From NCBI RefSeq assembly GCF_022867865.1, contig NZ_JALIEC010000001.1, positions 912,501 to 976,500 on the forward strand: a DNA stretch of 64,000 nt. Direction: 5' to 3'. The notes beneath the pieces were generated by a model. It was not told the DNA's origin and made no database searches. It was given only the letters and a program-made list of their open reading frames with translations. The position numbers were made by a program, and so were the translations under genes. Shown here piece after piece: positions 16,190 to 29,619 of this stretch (positions within the stretch are counted from its first letter, which is position 1; the number at the start of each line of letters is the position of its first letter). This DNA comes from Phaeobacter sp. J2-8. GTDB lineage: Bacteria; Pseudomonadota; Alphaproteobacteria; Rhodobacterales; Rhodobacteraceae.

Positions 16190-17716
16190 ATGACAGTGCC
16201 CACGCTCACTTTTTCCGAAGATCAGGCCGAAGCCTTTGACCGTGTGAGCACGGTTTTGCGCGCTGCTGGCATCAATCTGGACGACGCCATTTTGTCCCCC
16301 CCGCGTGATGGCCGCAGCAACGTGCTGGCCATCACCGGCAAGGCCGGTTCGGGCAAGACATTGTTGTTGGCCGAACTGTACAAAGCGTTGAAAGACGCCG
16401 GGGTCGACATCGTGTCCGGTGATTGGGAAGGGCGCAAGCGCAAGGATCGGCGCACGCTGGCAATTCTGGCGCCGACGAACAAGGCCGCCAGCGTGTTGCG
16501 CATGCGCGGCGTGCCTGCCACCACCATTCACCGCATTCTTTATACACCGGTGTATGACCCAGAATATGAACGCATTGCCGAATGGCTGGCGGGCAATGGC
16601 GAGCGCCCCGACATCGAGGGCCTGACCGACGCGGCACTCGACCGGGCACATGCATTTTATCAGACCAACAATTCCATCCCCGGGGCGCTGGCGGCGGCTG
16701 GGCTGCGCGGATCGGATTTCATCACCGGATGGAAACGGCGCGAAGAAGAGCTGGATATCGGGTTTGTCGATGAAGCCTCGATGTTGGATGACCGGCAATA
16801 TGGTGATCTGCGGGAAATTTTCCCGACCTTGGTGATGTTTGGCGATCCCGCCCAGCTGGCCCCGGTCAATCAATCCGGCGCGATGGTGTTTGAAAAGCTG
16901 GACGAGGACCGGGTTTTGGCCCTGCGCCGCATTCACCGGCAAGAAGCGGACAATCCGATCCTTGATCTGGCCCATGCGCTGGCGGATCCGACGCTGGAAT
17001 TCCACGATTTCGAACAGATGGTGGAAGAAAAATCCAAATCCGATGACCGTGTGGTCTGGGGCCAGCGGGTCGAGGTTGATCTGATGGCGCGCTCGCCGGT
17101 TCTGGTCTGGCGAAATGCCACGCGCATCCGGCTGATCAATGCCTTTCGCAAGGTGCACGACGCGCCGGACGACCGCTTGCTCGAAGGTGAGCCGTTGATC
17201 TGTGATGGCATCGAATTGCCATTGAAACACCGCAAGAAACGTCTGGATCTGGAGGCGCGGGGCCTGATCAAAGGTGCGCAGGTGGTCTATCTTGGCGCGG
17301 GCAAGAAGCCGGGGTTTTCCCGTTTGCATGTGATGGGCGCGGAAGATCCACGGGTGTCCGCGGCGTCGATCGTGAAAATCGAAATGCCGGACGAGGAGGA
17401 GCCGTTCATTCCTTTTGCCGCCCGGATGGGGGCGACATTTTTGCATGGCGCCGCTGTGACGATCCACAAGGCCCAAGGGTCACAATGGGACAGCGTCCAG
17501 GTTTTTGCCCCGGATTTGTTTGTTGCGGCCCGCATGGGCCGGGTCGAGGCCGGGCAACCACTGTGGAAACGACTGGCCTATGTGGCGATCACCCGGGCGC
17601 AGGACCGTCTGATCTGGGTGGTGCGCAACCGGCTGGCGCGCCCGACGTACGAATTGCGCGTCGATGATCTTCCGGTGCCACAAACGGCCCTGACACTGGA
17701 GGCTCTGGAAGACTGA
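16190..17716 (+). CDS. RecD-like ATP-dependent DNA helicase
   Basis: A 508-residue superfamily 1 helicase. Motif I is GKAGSGKT (residues 50-57), TNKAA and TTIHR follow, motif II is VDEASML, motif III is FGDPAQLAPV, and the C-terminal AVTIHKAQGSQWD block with VAITRAQDRLIWV forms the UvrD/RecD C domain. It is a stand-alone protein of the AAA/RecD-like type without recB or recC nearby, so it is not exonuclease V. The role is probably DNA repair or processing of ends. The start at 16190 gives MTVPTLTFSEDQ, fitting the family's N-terminus. Confidence 0.88.
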   Translation: MTVPTLTFSEDQAEAFDRVSTVLRAAGINLDDAILSPPRDGRSNVLAITGKAGSGKTLLLAELYKALKDAGVDIVSGDWEGRKRKDRRTLAILAPTNKAASVLRMRGVPATTIHRILYTPVYDPEYERIAEWLAGNGERPDIEGLTDAALDRAHAFYQTNNSIPGALAAAGLRGSDFITGWKRREEELDIGFVDEASMLDDRQYGDLREIFPTLVMFGDPAQLAPVNQSGAMVFEKLDEDRVLALRRIHRQEADNPILDLAHALADPTLEFHDFEQMVEEKSKSDDRVVWGQRVEVDLMARSPVLVWRNATRIRLINAFRKVHDAPDDRLLEGEPLICDGIELPLKHRKKRLDLEARGLIKGAQVVYLGAGKKPGFSRLHVMGAEDPRVSAASIVKIEMPDEEEPFIPFAARMGATFLHGAAVTIHKAQGSQWDSVQVFAPDLFVAARMGRVEAGQPLWKRLAYVAITRAQDRLIWVVRNRLARPTYELRVDDLPVPQTALTLEALED

Positions 17717-17784
17717 CGCGTTTCACACGAAACGCCTGTGGTCTGGGGTGTTTCAGGAGGCCCCGGAGCAGGTCCGGGGCGGTG

Positions 17785-18735
17785 TCAGCGCAGGGTTGTT
17801 GTTTCGGTTTTCTCGCTGATGATTTCGTCACCGCGCAAGAGTTGAACGATGAGTTCATAGGTGCCGCTTGGCCAGCCGGACGGTTGGGCCCTGCGGCCAG
17901 CGGCGCGGAAAAATGTGGCCTGCGGTTTTTCGAGTTGGGTGTCGCTGGTCGTGATCTGCCCGTCAGGGCCATCGATCACAATGCGCAGGACATCGCCAGC
18001 CCGACCGCCAAACGCATATCCATATCCCACCAAGGCGGTATCGCGGCGTGGCGCAATGTCGTCGGCGGTTCCAATTTGCACCTCGGAATAAGCCGGCACA
18101 CCGGCGGAAAACCCGACGTCGATCACTCCGCCGGGCACGTAGGGCAGCCGATCCACCCAGAGTGTTTGATCGGCGTCACAGGAGGCCGCGCCATTTGGCG
18201 CAAAGGGATCGATCACTGCGCCATCCTTGCGGACCGAAAGATGCAGATGCGGGAACTCTGTGCGGCCGCTAAGGCCGACAAGCCCAAGTGCGGTGCCGGC
18301 GGCGACCTCCTGACCCGAGCGGACCAGAACCGAGCCGCGCCGCAAATGGCAATATTGGGTTTCCCAACCATCAGCATGTTGGATCACAACACCATTGCCG
18401 CAGTCGCGGTTGTCAAGATCGCGCCCAGCATACACTTCGTCCGCCATTCCGTCGCGGGTGCCGCGCACCACGCCGGGGGCTGCGGCGCGCACGGTCACCC
18501 CGCGCTGCATGTCCTCTTGTGTGGGGAGGGCGAAATCCGTGCCCTTGTGGCCATCATAGCTCAGACCCTGGCAGAGGAAATCCCGTGCGCCGGGGCCGGG
18601 GTCGTGGTCGACAAATTGCTGGATGTAACAGGATTGCCCAAGGATACAGTCAACGGGCTGCACCAACAAAAAAGGCTCAGCCACCACAGGGGCGGCTGAG
18701 CCAATCATCAGGATCGCGATGATCCGTTTGATCAT
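17785..18735 (-). CDS. M23-family peptidoglycan endopeptidase, exported
   Basis: A 316-residue protein with a signal peptide (residues 1-19, ending VVAEP) and a LytM/M23 metallopeptidase domain at about residues 60-200. The zinc ligands are visible in HKGTD and HLHLS, with CGNGVVIQHADGWETQYCHL between them. Several Cys residues suggest disulfides. The C-terminal third (about 215-316) is a beta-rich extension. Its start overlaps the clpA stop by four bases (ATGA), so it is translationally coupled to a cytosolic unfoldase, an unexpected pairing. Confidence 0.85.
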   Translation of the reverse strand: MIKRIIAILMIGSAAPVVAEPFLLVQPVDCILGQSCYIQQFVDHDPGPGARDFLCQGLSYDGHKGTDFALPTQEDMQRGVTVRAAAPGVVRGTRDGMADEVYAGRDLDNRDCGNGVVIQHADGWETQYCHLRRGSVLVRSGQEVAAGTALGLVGLSGRTEFPHLHLSVRKDGAVIDPFAPNGAASCDADQTLWVDRLPYVPGGVIDVGFSAGVPAYSEVQIGTADDIAPRRDTALVGYGYAFGGRAGDVLRIVIDGPDGQITTSDTQLEKPQATFFRAAGRRAQPSGWPSGTYELIVQLLRGDEIISEKTETTTLR

Positions 18736-21062
18736 TCGGCGGTCAGAAGCGGTGGCTTCTTGCCAGTCAGGCGCGGTTTGTCCGGCCCGCTGATTTGCAG
18801 ATCGATCTTGCCGTCCTTGACCGAGACACGCACAACACCGCCCTTGGCCAGTTTGCCAAACAGCAACTCTTCGGCCAGTGGCTTCTTGATGTGTTCCTGG
18901 ATCACCCGGCCCAGCGGACGCGCGCCCATTTTGTCGTCGTAACCTTTGTCACCCAACCATTCGGCGGCGGGTTTCGTCAGCTCGATTGTGACGTTGCGGT
19001 CCATCAACTGCGCTTCCAGTTGCAGAACGAACTTTTCCACCACCAGCGAAATCACTGCTTTTGGCAGAGGTTTGAAGCTGATGACCGCATCCAGACGGTT
19101 GCGGAACTCCGGTGTGAAGGTGCGTTCGATCGCGGCGGTATCCTCGCCCTCGCGGCGATCCCGGCCAAAGCCGATAGCCGCTTTGGCCTGTTCCGTCGCG
19201 CCGGCGTTGGACGTCATGATCAGGATCACATTGCGGAAATCCACAGTGCGCCCGTTGTGATCGGTCAGCGTGCCGTGATCCATCACCTGCAACAGGATGT
19301 TATAGACATCCGGGTGGGCCTTTTCCATCTCGTCCAGAAGCAGGACGCAATGCGGGTGCTGGTCGACGCCATCGGTCAGCTGGCCACCCTGATCGAAACC
19401 AACATAGCCCGGAGGCGCACCGATCAGACGCGAAACGGCGTGTTTCTCCATGTATTCCGACATGTCAAACCGCAGCAACTCGACACCCAGCGTATCCGCC
19501 AGTTGTTTTGCCACCTCGGTTTTGCCGACACCGGTTGGCCCGGCAAACAGGTAGTTGCCGATGGGTTTTTCCGGTTCGCGCAGCCCGGCACGGGCCAGTT
19601 TGATCGCGCTGGACAGGGCGACAATGGCGTCATCCTGGCCAAAGACCACGCGTTTCAGGCTGGCCTCCAGATCTTTCAGAACCTCGGCATCGCTTTTCGA
19701 CACGTTTTTCGGCGGGATGCGGGCAATCTTGGCGACCACATCTTCGATTTCCTTGGTGCCGATGGTCTTGCGGCGACGCGATTCCACCAGCAGATGCTGC
19801 GCGGCACCGGCTTCGTCGATCACGTCAATCGCCTTGTCCGGCAATTTGCGGTCCGTGATATAGCGCGCCGACAGTTCGACAGCGGTCTTGATCGCATCCG
19901 CGGTGTATTTGATGTGATGGTGATCCTCGAAATAGGGTTTCAGACCTTTCAGGATCTTCACCGAATCTTCGACCGAGGGTTCCGCCACGTCGATTTTCTG
20001 GAACCGGCGGGCAAGGGCGCGATCCTTTTCGAAATGCTGGCGGAATTCCTTGTAGGTCGTGCTGCCCATGGTGCGCAGTTTGCCGCCCTGCAAAGCAGGT
20101 TTCAGCAGGTTCGACGCATCCATCGCCCCACCGGATGTGGCACCAGCGCCGATTACGGTGTGAATTTCGTCGATGAACAAGACCGCGTTGGGATGGTCCT
20201 CCAGCTCATTCATGACCGCTTTCAGGCGCTCCTCGAAATCACCACGATACCGCGTGCCCGCCAGAAGAGCGCCCATATCCAGCGAATAGATGGTGGTTTC
20301 CGACAGAACTTCGGGGGTTTCGCCGGACACGATCTTACGTGCCAGACCCTCTGCAATGGCGGTTTTTCCGACGCCCGGATCGCCCACCAGAAGCGGGTTG
20401 TTCTTGCGGCGGCGGCACAGCACCTGAATGCAGCGCTCGACCTCGGAATCGCGACCGATCAGCGGATCCACATCGCCAAGCCGGGACTTTTCGTTCAGGT
20501 CGACACAATATTTGCCAAGCGCGCTCTCTTTTTGGTCGGCTTCGGCGGTATTTTCGGGCTGCTGGGTCTTATCTTCGATGTCCTGCGCGCCGGATACCGA
20601 CCGCGCCTCGCCAAAGGCGGGATCCTTGGCCACACCATGCGCGATGAAATTCACCGCATCATACCGTGTCATATCCTGCTCTTGCAGGAAGTAGGCGGCG
20701 TTGGATTCGCGTTCGGCAAAGATCGCGACCAGCACATTGGCACCGGTCACTTCGGTCCGGCCCGACGATTGCACATGAATCGCCGCGCGTTGGATCACGC
20801 GTTGGAAAGCCGCGGTGGGCACCGCTTCGGACCCTTCGATGTCGGTCACCAGATTGGACAGGTCACTGTCGACGTATTCGACAAGTTTCTGTCGCAATTC
20901 TTCGGTATCGACGCTGCATGCCTTCATCACACGGGTGGCATCGGGTTCGTCGATCAGGGCCAGAAGCAAATGTTCCAGCGTGGCAAATTCATGTGAACGG
21001 CTGTTGGCAAGGGCCAGGGCCGCGTGGATTGCCTGTTCAAGTGTGTTCGAGAATGAAGGCAC
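18732..21062 (-). CDS. clpA: ATP-dependent Clp protease ATP-binding subunit ClpA
   Basis: A 776-residue AAA+ unfoldase that feeds proteins to ClpP. The N domain (residues 1-145; [19 protein letters not shown]) is followed by an acidic linker, a first AAA domain with Walker [10 protein letters not shown] and [15 protein letters not shown], and a second with [12 protein letters not shown] and [12 protein letters not shown]. The start is GTG 21062 after AAGGAG. In many alphaproteobacteria the adaptor gene clpS lies just upstream; here there is no clpS between clpA and gloB. An M23 peptidase is coupled downstream. Confidence 0.97.
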   Translation of the reverse strand: MPSFSNTLEQAIHAALALANSRSHEFATLEHLLLALIDEPDATRVMKACSVDTEELRQKLVEYVDSDLSNLVTDIEGSEAVPTAAFQRVIQRAAIHVQSSGRTEVTGANVLVAIFAERESNAAYFLQEQDMTRYDAVNFIAHGVAKDPAFGEARSVSGAQDIEDKTQQPENTAEADQKESALGKYCVDLNEKSRLGDVDPLIGRDSEVERCIQVLCRRRKNNPLLVGDPGVGKTAIAEGLARKIVSGETPEVLSETTIYSLDMGALLAGTRYRGDFEERLKAVMNELEDHPNAVLFIDEIHTVIGAGATSGGAMDASNLLKPALQGGKLRTMGSTTYKEFRQHFEKDRALARRFQKIDVAEPSVEDSVKILKGLKPYFEDHHHIKYTADAIKTAVELSARYITDRKLPDKAIDVIDEAGAAQHLLVESRRRKTIGTKEIEDVVAKIARIPPKNVSKSDAEVLKDLEASLKRVVFGQDDAIVALSSAIKLARAGLREPEKPIGNYLFAGPTGVGKTEVAKQLADTLGVELLRFDMSEYMEKHAVSRLIGAPPGYVGFDQGGQLTDGVDQHPHCVLLLDEMEKAHPDVYNILLQVMDHGTLTDHNGRTVDFRNVILIMTSNAGATEQAKAAIGFGRDRREGEDTAAIERTFTPEFRNRLDAVISFKPLPKAVISLVVEKFVLQLEAQLMDRNVTIELTKPAAEWLGDKGYDDKMGARPLGRVIQEHIKKPLAEELLFGKLAKGGVVRVSVKDGKIDLQISGPDKPRLTGKKPPLLTAE

Positions 21063-21237
21063 TGCGCGTGCTCCTTCTGATTTGGGTCGGCCTGCGCGGA
21101 ACGCAGGGACAACCTTGGCCTCATAAGGTTAAAGTTTGGTCGATCCGGGACCAGCTTCAAGTTTTTTCTTCATTTTTCTGGTCACATTTCCAAACACTGT
21201 GGAGACAGCGCCGTGATTTGCGGCAATGTGGCAGAGG

Positions 21238-22008
21238 TTATTTGAAGCTGTCCCGCCGTTTTCGGACCTCGGCAAAGACAGACACGGGATCGCCATCCGC
21301 CAGTGCAACCGCCGTTTTCACCGCCGCTACATCGGCGCGCAAAAATGGGTTGGTGGCCAGCTCTTGTGCTAACGTGGTGGGAACGGTGGCACGCCCCGCT
21401 GCGCGTGCTGCCGCGATTTCTTCTCCGCGAGAGATAAGATCATTATTGCCCGGTTCAATGGTCATGGCAAAACGAAAATTGGTTTCCGCGTATTCATGAC
21501 CGGAACAAATCACTGTGTCCGGCGGCAGGGCGGCCATTTTCTGCATCGAGGCCAACATCATGTCGGGCGTGCCTTCGAACAACCGGCCACAACCCAGCGC
21601 CATCAGGCTGTCCATCGTCACGAGGAACCCGGACTTCGGCAGGTGATAGGCGACATGGCCGATGGTATGGCCCGGCACATCCAAAACGGTCACCTCCTCG
21701 CCGCCAAAGGCAATGCTGTCGCCTTCGACCACCTGTTGGTCCAGCGGCGGCAGACGATGCGCGTCCGCCTTGGCACCAATGACGCGGGCAGGGGCGGCGC
21801 GCAGCAGATCGGCGGTGCCGTCCACATGATCCCAATGGTGGTGGGTCAAAAAGATATGGCTGAGCGTCCAGCCCCGGGTTTCCAATGCGCTCAGGATCGG
21901 CCCGGCCTCCGGCACATCAAACACGGCGGTTTCGCCGGATTGGGCATCATGCATCAGATAAGTGTAATTATCCGACAGGCACGGGATGGTCACAAGCTCA
22001 AGGGGCAT
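21238..22008 (-). CDS. gloB: Hydroxyacylglutathione hydrolase (glyoxalase II)
   Basis: A 256-residue metallo-beta-lactamase-fold enzyme that hydrolyses S-lactoylglutathione to lactate and glutathione in methylglyoxal detoxification. The metal site THHHWDH is at about residues 52-58, with VPGHTIGHVAY, MDSLMALGCGRLFEGTP and SGHEYAETNFRFA further on, all diagnostic. The frame is open upstream to 22383, but that region runs through the divergent methyltransferase gene. The start at 22008 (MPLELVTIPCLSDNY) matches the family. Confidence 0.95.
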   Translation of the reverse strand: MPLELVTIPCLSDNYTYLMHDAQSGETAVFDVPEAGPILSALETRGWTLSHIFLTHHHWDHVDGTADLLRAAPARVIGAKADAHRLPPLDQQVVEGDSIAFGGEEVTVLDVPGHTIGHVAYHLPKSGFLVTMDSLMALGCGRLFEGTPDMMLASMQKMAALPPDTVICSGHEYAETNFRFAMTIEPGNNDLISRGEEIAAARAAGRATVPTTLAQELATNPFLRADVAAVKTAVALADGDPVSVFAEVRKRRDSFK

Positions 22009-22071
22009 GGCAATTCGCGGCTCCGTTGCTAGAGTGGCCCCCAAGTCTGACCCAAAGGAGCGCGGACCGCA

Positions 22072-22817
22072 ATGCACCTTGATGTGCAGGATCTGAGGAA
22101 TTTCTATTACCGCAGCACGCTGGGCCGTGCGGCGCAAAAGGCCGTGCGCGAACGGATGCTGAAAATCTGGCCCGAGGCCAAGGGCCAAACCGTGGCCGGA
22201 TATGGCTTTGCCGTGCCATTGCTGCGGCCTTATCTGCGGGACGCGCGCCGGGTGATTGCGATGATGCCGGGTCCGCAGGGGGTGATGTCCTGGCCTGCGG
22301 GCGCGCCAAACGTGTCTGTTCTGACAGAGGAAACGCTGTGGCCGATTGAGACCGGTCGTATCGACAAGCTTTTGCTGTTGCATGGGCTGGAAACCTCAGA
22401 ACGTCCCACGGCGCTGCTGGAGGAATGCCACCGGGTGCTGGGGCCGGGGGGCAAGGTGATGTTCATCGTGCCGAACCGCGCGGGCCTGTGGTCGCGCAGC
22501 GATGCCACGCCTTTCGGCTTTGGCCGCCCCTACAGCCAGGGCCAGCTTGAGACCCAATTGCGCGTGCATGGCTTCATGCCAGAGGCCCATGCCGCGGCGC
22601 TCTATCAGCCGCCGTCGCGCCGCCGCTTTTGGCACAAGGCCGGCCGGTCTGGGAACGGATGGGCCAGCGATTTGGCTTGCCATTGCCGGCGGGGGTGTTG
22701 ATGGTTGTGGCATCCAAACGGGTGCAGGCACCTTTGGGTCCGGGCAACCGGGTGCGGGTGCGAAACCCGTTGGAAGTGCTCAGCCCGACGCCCGCAAAAG
22801 GCATCAAACCAGTATAG
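22072..22817 (+). CDS. SAM-dependent methyltransferase-like protein (one-base frame disruption)
   Basis: A methyltransferase-fold protein of about 248 residues in the type 11 class: [19 protein letters not shown] at the N-terminus, [11 protein letters not shown] as the nucleotide loop and [19 protein letters not shown] as motif-IV-like strand and turn. The frame breaks at about 22641-22647 (GGCCGGCCGG); the C-terminus continues in the next frame as [25 protein letters not shown] and ends at 22817. The span is 3n+2, consistent with one missing base. It is divergent from gloB with a 63-base gap. The substrate is unknown. Confidence 0.75.
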
Positions 22818-23128
22818 GCGCTAACATGTAAATCAGGGTCGGTCATCGCACCAAAATTGCGCAGAAAACCGGCACGGGAATCGTGGATCTTCACAAATTC
22901 GCGCGTTTTTTGTTGTCTTTCCGGTGCCGCATTCGGTCGCATATAAGCTAAGTCACTGGTTTTTATCAAAAAACACCAGTTCGGAAAAGCCTTCAAGCAT
23001 GTTGCGGGGTAGGGTAGGCTCTGCTACATCCGCGTTGATTTTGCGCTTTGAGCTACATCAAGGCCGGGAAACGCCCCCGGAATTCGCATCCTGCGAAGAA
23101 CCGGGGCCAGATAGTCGGAAGGGTGGAC
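22818..23128. other. Gene-free region with the atp operon promoter
   Basis: No convincing ORF is present. An imperfect hairpin, ACTGGT (22955-22960) with ACCAGT (22975-22980) and an inner TTTT/AAAA pairing, lies in the middle and could end upstream transcription. The rest should hold the atpHAGDC promoter and leader; I could not assign clear -35 and -10 boxes. Confidence 0.5.
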
Positions 23129-23689
23129 GTGTCCGAACCAGCTTCGATTTCCTCTGGCATTGCTGATCGCTATGCGACAGCGGTGTTCGAGATCGCGAAC
23201 GAGAACGGCAAATTGGCCGAGCTTGAAGGAAACCTTGACGATCTTGCTGCGGCGCTGAATGAGAGCGACGATTTGCGGGATCTGATCAACAACCCGCTCT
23301 ACACGCGCGCGGCCCAGGGTGCGGCGATCACAGCGCTGGCCCAAAAGATGGAGCTGCGCCCGGTGTTGGCAAAGGCGCTGGGGCTGATGGCCTCCAAGCG
23401 CCGGTTGTTCGTGTTGCCTCAGCTTATCAAACAGCTGCGCGCCAAGATTGCAGACCACAAAGGCGAAGTGACCGCAGATGTGGTCAGCGCCCAGCCGCTG
23501 TCCCCGGCCCAGGCCGATGCGCTGGCAACGACGCTGAAAGCGTCCATTGGCAAAGACATAAAAGTGAATGCGACCGTTGATGAAACCCTCATCGGTGGTC
23601 TTGTTGTCAAGGTGGGCTCGAAGATGATCGACACGTCGATCCGCTCCAAGCTCAATTCCCTCCAGAATGCAATGAAAGAGGTCGGATAA
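23129..23689 (+). CDS. atpH: ATP synthase F1 subunit delta
   Basis: A 186-residue delta subunit (OSCP homologue) that links the F1 head to the peripheral stalk. The N-terminal helical bundle ([19 protein letters not shown]) and the C-terminal block ([26 protein letters not shown]) are characteristic. The start is GTG 23129 ([10 protein letters not shown]); GTG 23123 is a close alternative. The stop is followed at once by the atpA ATG. The F0 genes are not in the window, as usual for alphaproteobacteria where F1 and F0 operons are separate. Confidence 0.95.
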   Translation: MSEPASISSGIADRYATAVFEIANENGKLAELEGNLDDLAAALNESDDLRDLINNPLYTRAAQGAAITALAQKMELRPVLAKALGLMASKRRLFVLPQLIKQLRAKIADHKGEVTADVVSAQPLSPAQADALATTLKASIGKDIKVNATVDETLIGGLVVKVGSKMIDTSIRSKLNSLQNAMKEVG

Positions 23690-25228
<1,539 letters not shown>

Positions 25229-25240
25229 GGAGATAGGGCT

Positions 25241-26122
25241 ATGCCAAATCTCAAGGACCTAAAAAACAGGATCGCGTCGGTCAAATCGACCCGCAAGATC
25301 ACCAAGGCCATGCAAATGGTGGCCGCCGCAAAACTGCGGCGGGCACAGGAAGCTGCGGAACAGTCGCGTCCCTATACGGAACGGTTCAATGCCGTGATGG
25401 CAGGGCTGGCAAAATCTGTGGGTGACAGCGACAGCGCACCCCGGCTTTTGTCCGGCACTGGCAGTGACGATGTGCATTTGCTTGTCGTGATGACCGCTGA
25501 ACGCGGTCTTTGCGGCGGCTTTAACGGCAACATCGCCAAGCTGGCGCGCGCCAAGGCGCAAGAGCTTATTGCCCAGGGCAAGACTGTCAAAATCCTGACC
25601 GTCGGCAAAAAAGGCCGTGATGCGATCAAACGCGATTTGGGTGCACATTTTGTGGCCCATATCGACCTGAGCGACGTCAAGCGTGTCGGCTATGCCAATG
25701 CGCAGGACATCGCAAAGGATGTTCTTGGCCGGTTTGACGGTGGTGATTTCGACGTTGCGACGATCTTCTATGCGAAGTTCGTCAACGTCGTGACCCAAAT
25801 TCCGACCGCGCAACAGATCATCCCCGCCACATTCGATGTGGACGAGGCCGAGGAAGCCGGGGCGAGCACGCTCTATGACTACGAGCCCAGCGAAGAGGCA
25901 ATTCTTGCCGATCTGCTGCCCCGTGGTGTGGCAACCCAGATCTTTGCAGGCCTTTTGGAAAATGGTGCATCGGAACAGGGTGCGCGGATGTCCGCAATGG
26001 ACAACGCAACCCGCAACGCAGGCGAAATGATCGACAAGCTGACGATCGAATACAACCGCTCGCGTCAGGCCGTCATCACCAACGAACTGATCGAAATTAT
26101 CTCGGGCGCGGAAGCGCTCTAA
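25241..26122 (+). CDS. atpG: ATP synthase F1 subunit gamma
   Basis: A 293-residue central-stalk subunit. The N-terminal helix ([20 protein letters not shown]) and the C-terminal helix ([17 protein letters not shown]) form the rotating coiled coil, and ERGLCGGFN near residue 85 is conserved. It couples rotation in F0 to catalysis in F1. It lies between atpA and atpD with short gaps and ribosome-binding sequences (AAGGAGA before the start). Confidence 0.97.
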   Translation: MPNLKDLKNRIASVKSTRKITKAMQMVAAAKLRRAQEAAEQSRPYTERFNAVMAGLAKSVGDSDSAPRLLSGTGSDDVHLLVVMTAERGLCGGFNGNIAKLARAKAQELIAQGKTVKILTVGKKGRDAIKRDLGAHFVAHIDLSDVKRVGYANAQDIAKDVLGRFDGGDFDVATIFYAKFVNVVTQIPTAQQIIPATFDVDEAEEAGASTLYDYEPSEEAILADLLPRGVATQIFAGLLENGASEQGARMSAMDNATRNAGEMIDKLTIEYNRSRQAVITNELIEIISGAEAL

Positions 26123-26139
26123 GAACCGGAGACCTATAA

Positions 26140-27563
<1,424 letters not shown>

Positions 27564-27573
27564 TGAACTGGCC

Positions 27574-27617
27574 GGTTGTTTCCAAACGGGCCCTTCGGGG
27601 CCCGCGCGGGAACAACC
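27574..27617 (+). repeat. Long stem-loop with UUCG tetraloop between atpD and atpC
   Basis: CGGGCCC (27587-27593), TTCG, GGGCCCG (27598-27604) is a perfect seven-pair hairpin with a very stable tetraloop. Outside it, GGTTGTTTCC (27574-27583) pairs with GGGAACAACC (27608-27617) at nine Watson-Crick positions plus one G-U. The structure ends about seven bases before the atpC ribosome-binding sequence AAGGAGAAG. It may set the lower level of epsilon subunit by attenuation or processing. Confidence 0.65.
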
Positions 27618-27635
27618 TCTCCAAAGGAGAAGAAG

Positions 27636-28074
27636 ATGGCAGATGAAATGCAATTCGACCTGGTCAGCCCAGAGCGCAGCCTTGCTTCGCAAAAGGTGAC
27701 TTCGGTTCAGATCCCGGGTGCGGACGGCGATATGACGGCTATGGCCGATCACGCGCCGACGATTACCACCCTGCGTCCCGGCGTTCTGCGGGTTGATGGG
27801 GCCTGGCGCAACGGCCGAATATGTTGTGACCGGTGGGTTTGCCCAGATCAATTCCGACGGCGTGACTGTTCTGGCGGAACGGGCGATTGCCCGCACTGAC
27901 ATGACCCAGGAACTGCTGGACGCGATGATCGCCGAGGCCGCTTCGGTGCACAAAGCCGCCAAAGAAGCCAAGGAACCAGCCCAGGGCATGTTGGATGATG
28001 CTGCAAAGCTGGTCGCCGATATGGTGGCAATGGGCAGCGAAATTGGCCTTTCGGCCAGCCAGCCCAACCTCTGA
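27636..28074 (+). CDS. atpC: ATP synthase F1 subunit epsilon (one-base frame disruption)
   Basis: The regulatory epsilon subunit, about 145 residues when repaired. The first part reads [19 protein letters not shown] up to [10 protein letters not shown]. The second reads [20 protein letters not shown] and continues to the helical C-terminus ending LSASQPNL. The frame change coincides with GGGG at 27798-27801; removing one G gives [10 protein letters not shown]. The span is 3n+1. Epsilon couples the rotor and inhibits ATP hydrolysis. Confidence 0.92.
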
Positions 28075-28107
28075 TCCGGCGAAGATCCGACAAAACCTTT
28101 ATGATGC

Positions 28108-28142
28108 GGCGCGTCTCCCTTTGGGGGCGCGCCGTTTCTTTT
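28108..28142 (+). terminator. Intrinsic terminator of the atpHAGDC operon
   Basis: GGCGCG and CGCGCC arms enclose CTCCC/GGGGG pairing around a TTT loop, followed by GTTTCTTTT. It lies 33 bases after the atpC stop and is the strongest terminator candidate for the operon. Confidence 0.85.
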
Positions 28143-28254
28143 GGCGGATGCATCTTCGCAACGCACCATATTGCTCTGGTTCCGGGGGCATTAGTGCTTT
28201 TACTCCCTGGGCTGCGGCGGTATTCAGATGGGCAAAACCGACAAAGGTGTCCTC

Positions 28255-29487
28255 ATGTCCAACGACCTTTTCAATTCTTTCATGACCGGCCCTGACGAAA
28301 AGGGTCGTTTCGGCAATTACGGCGGGCGCTTTGTGTCCGAGACCCTGATGCCGCTGATCCTCTCGCTTGAAGAGGAATATGAAAAGGCCAAGACAGACAA
28401 AGATTTCTGGGACGAGATGGAGTTTCTGTGGAAACACTATGTTGGTCGTCCCAGCCCGCTTTATCATGCCGAAGGGCTGAGCGAACGCCTTGGCGGCGCC
28501 AAGATCTATCTCAAGCGTGACGAGCTGAACCACACCGGCGCGCATAAGATCAACAATGTGTTGGGCCAGATCCTTCTGGCGCGCCGTATGGGCAAGACCC
28601 GGATCATTGCCGAAACCGGCGCCGGACAGCATGGGGTGGCCACCGCCACCGTCTGTGCCAAGTTTGGGCTGAAATGCGTGGTCTATATGGGCGCGCATGA
28701 TGTTGAACGGCAAAAACCGAATGTCTTCCGCATGCGCCTTCTGGGGGCCGAGGTGGTGCCGGTCACGTCTGGGCGTGGCACGCTCAAGGACGCGATGAAC
28801 GATGCGCTGCGCGATTGGGTGACCAATGTGCGCGACACGTTCTACTGCATCGGCACCGTGGCGGGGCCGCATCCCTATCCGGCGATGGTCCGCGATTTTC
28901 AGGCGATCATTGGCAAAGAAGCCAAAGAACAGATGCAAGAGGCCGAGGGCCGTTTGCCCGACACGATCATTGCTGCCATCGGTGGCGGATCGAATGCTAT
29001 GGGTCTGTTCTTTCCCTTCCTTGATGACAAGGATGTGCGCATCATCGGGGTCGAGGCCGGCGGCAAAGGTGTGAACCAGAAGATGGAACATTGCGCCTCT
29101 CTGACGGGGGGACGTCCCGGGGTGCTGCATGGCAACCGGACCTATCTGTTGCAGGACGACGATGGTCAGATCCTCGAAGGGTTCTCGATCTCTGCCGGTC
29201 TCGACTATCCCGGCATTGGCCCGGAACATTCCTGGCTGCATGACACCGGCCGCGCCGAATATGTCGCCATCACCGACAAGGAAGCGCTGGAGGCATTCCA
29301 GCTTTGCTGTGAATGTGAAGGCATCATTCCGGCGTTGGAACCCTCTCACGCCCTGGCGCATGTGATGAAGATCGCACCGGAACTGCCGAAAGATCACCTG
29401 ATCATCATGAACATGTGTGGCCGTGGCGACAAAGACATCTTTGCCGTCGCCAAACATCTGGGTTTTGACATGGATGATGCCGAGTAA
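28255..29487 (+). CDS. trpB: Tryptophan synthase beta subunit
   Basis: A 410-residue PLP enzyme that joins indole and serine in the last step of tryptophan synthesis. The PLP lysine is Lys98 in [20 protein letters not shown], the GGGSNA phosphate loop and CGRGDKD near the C-terminus are all present. ATG 28255 ([14 protein letters not shown]) gives standard length and follows AAAGGTG; in-frame ATG 28228 is possible. trpF and trpA are not adjacent in the window: metG is downstream. Confidence 0.96.
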   Translation: MSNDLFNSFMTGPDEKGRFGNYGGRFVSETLMPLILSLEEEYEKAKTDKDFWDEMEFLWKHYVGRPSPLYHAEGLSERLGGAKIYLKRDELNHTGAHKINNVLGQILLARRMGKTRIIAETGAGQHGVATATVCAKFGLKCVVYMGAHDVERQKPNVFRMRLLGAEVVPVTSGRGTLKDAMNDALRDWVTNVRDTFYCIGTVAGPHPYPAMVRDFQAIIGKEAKEQMQEAEGRLPDTIIAAIGGGSNAMGLFFPFLDDKDVRIIGVEAGGKGVNQKMEHCASLTGGRPGVLHGNRTYLLQDDDGQILEGFSISAGLDYPGIGPEHSWLHDTGRAEYVAITDKEALEAFQLCCECEGIIPALEPSHALAHVMKIAPELPKDHLIIMNMCGRGDKDIFAVAKHLGFDMDDAE

Positions 29488-29619
29488 CATCCTCCGGGCG
29501 GGGGCGGCTGGCCTAATCCCACTGCGGAAATCGGCAAATCTTTTGCCCCGCCCCCACGACCACTGGCCCCGCGTGTCGCCCTGCGCTAAACGGGGCGAAA
29601 CCACATTTCGGGGACGCCC

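Noticed and set aside
18795-20996. 733-residue ORF antisense to clpA
   Set aside because: It mirrors the full clpA coding region, has no recognisable domain and no ribosome-binding sequence.
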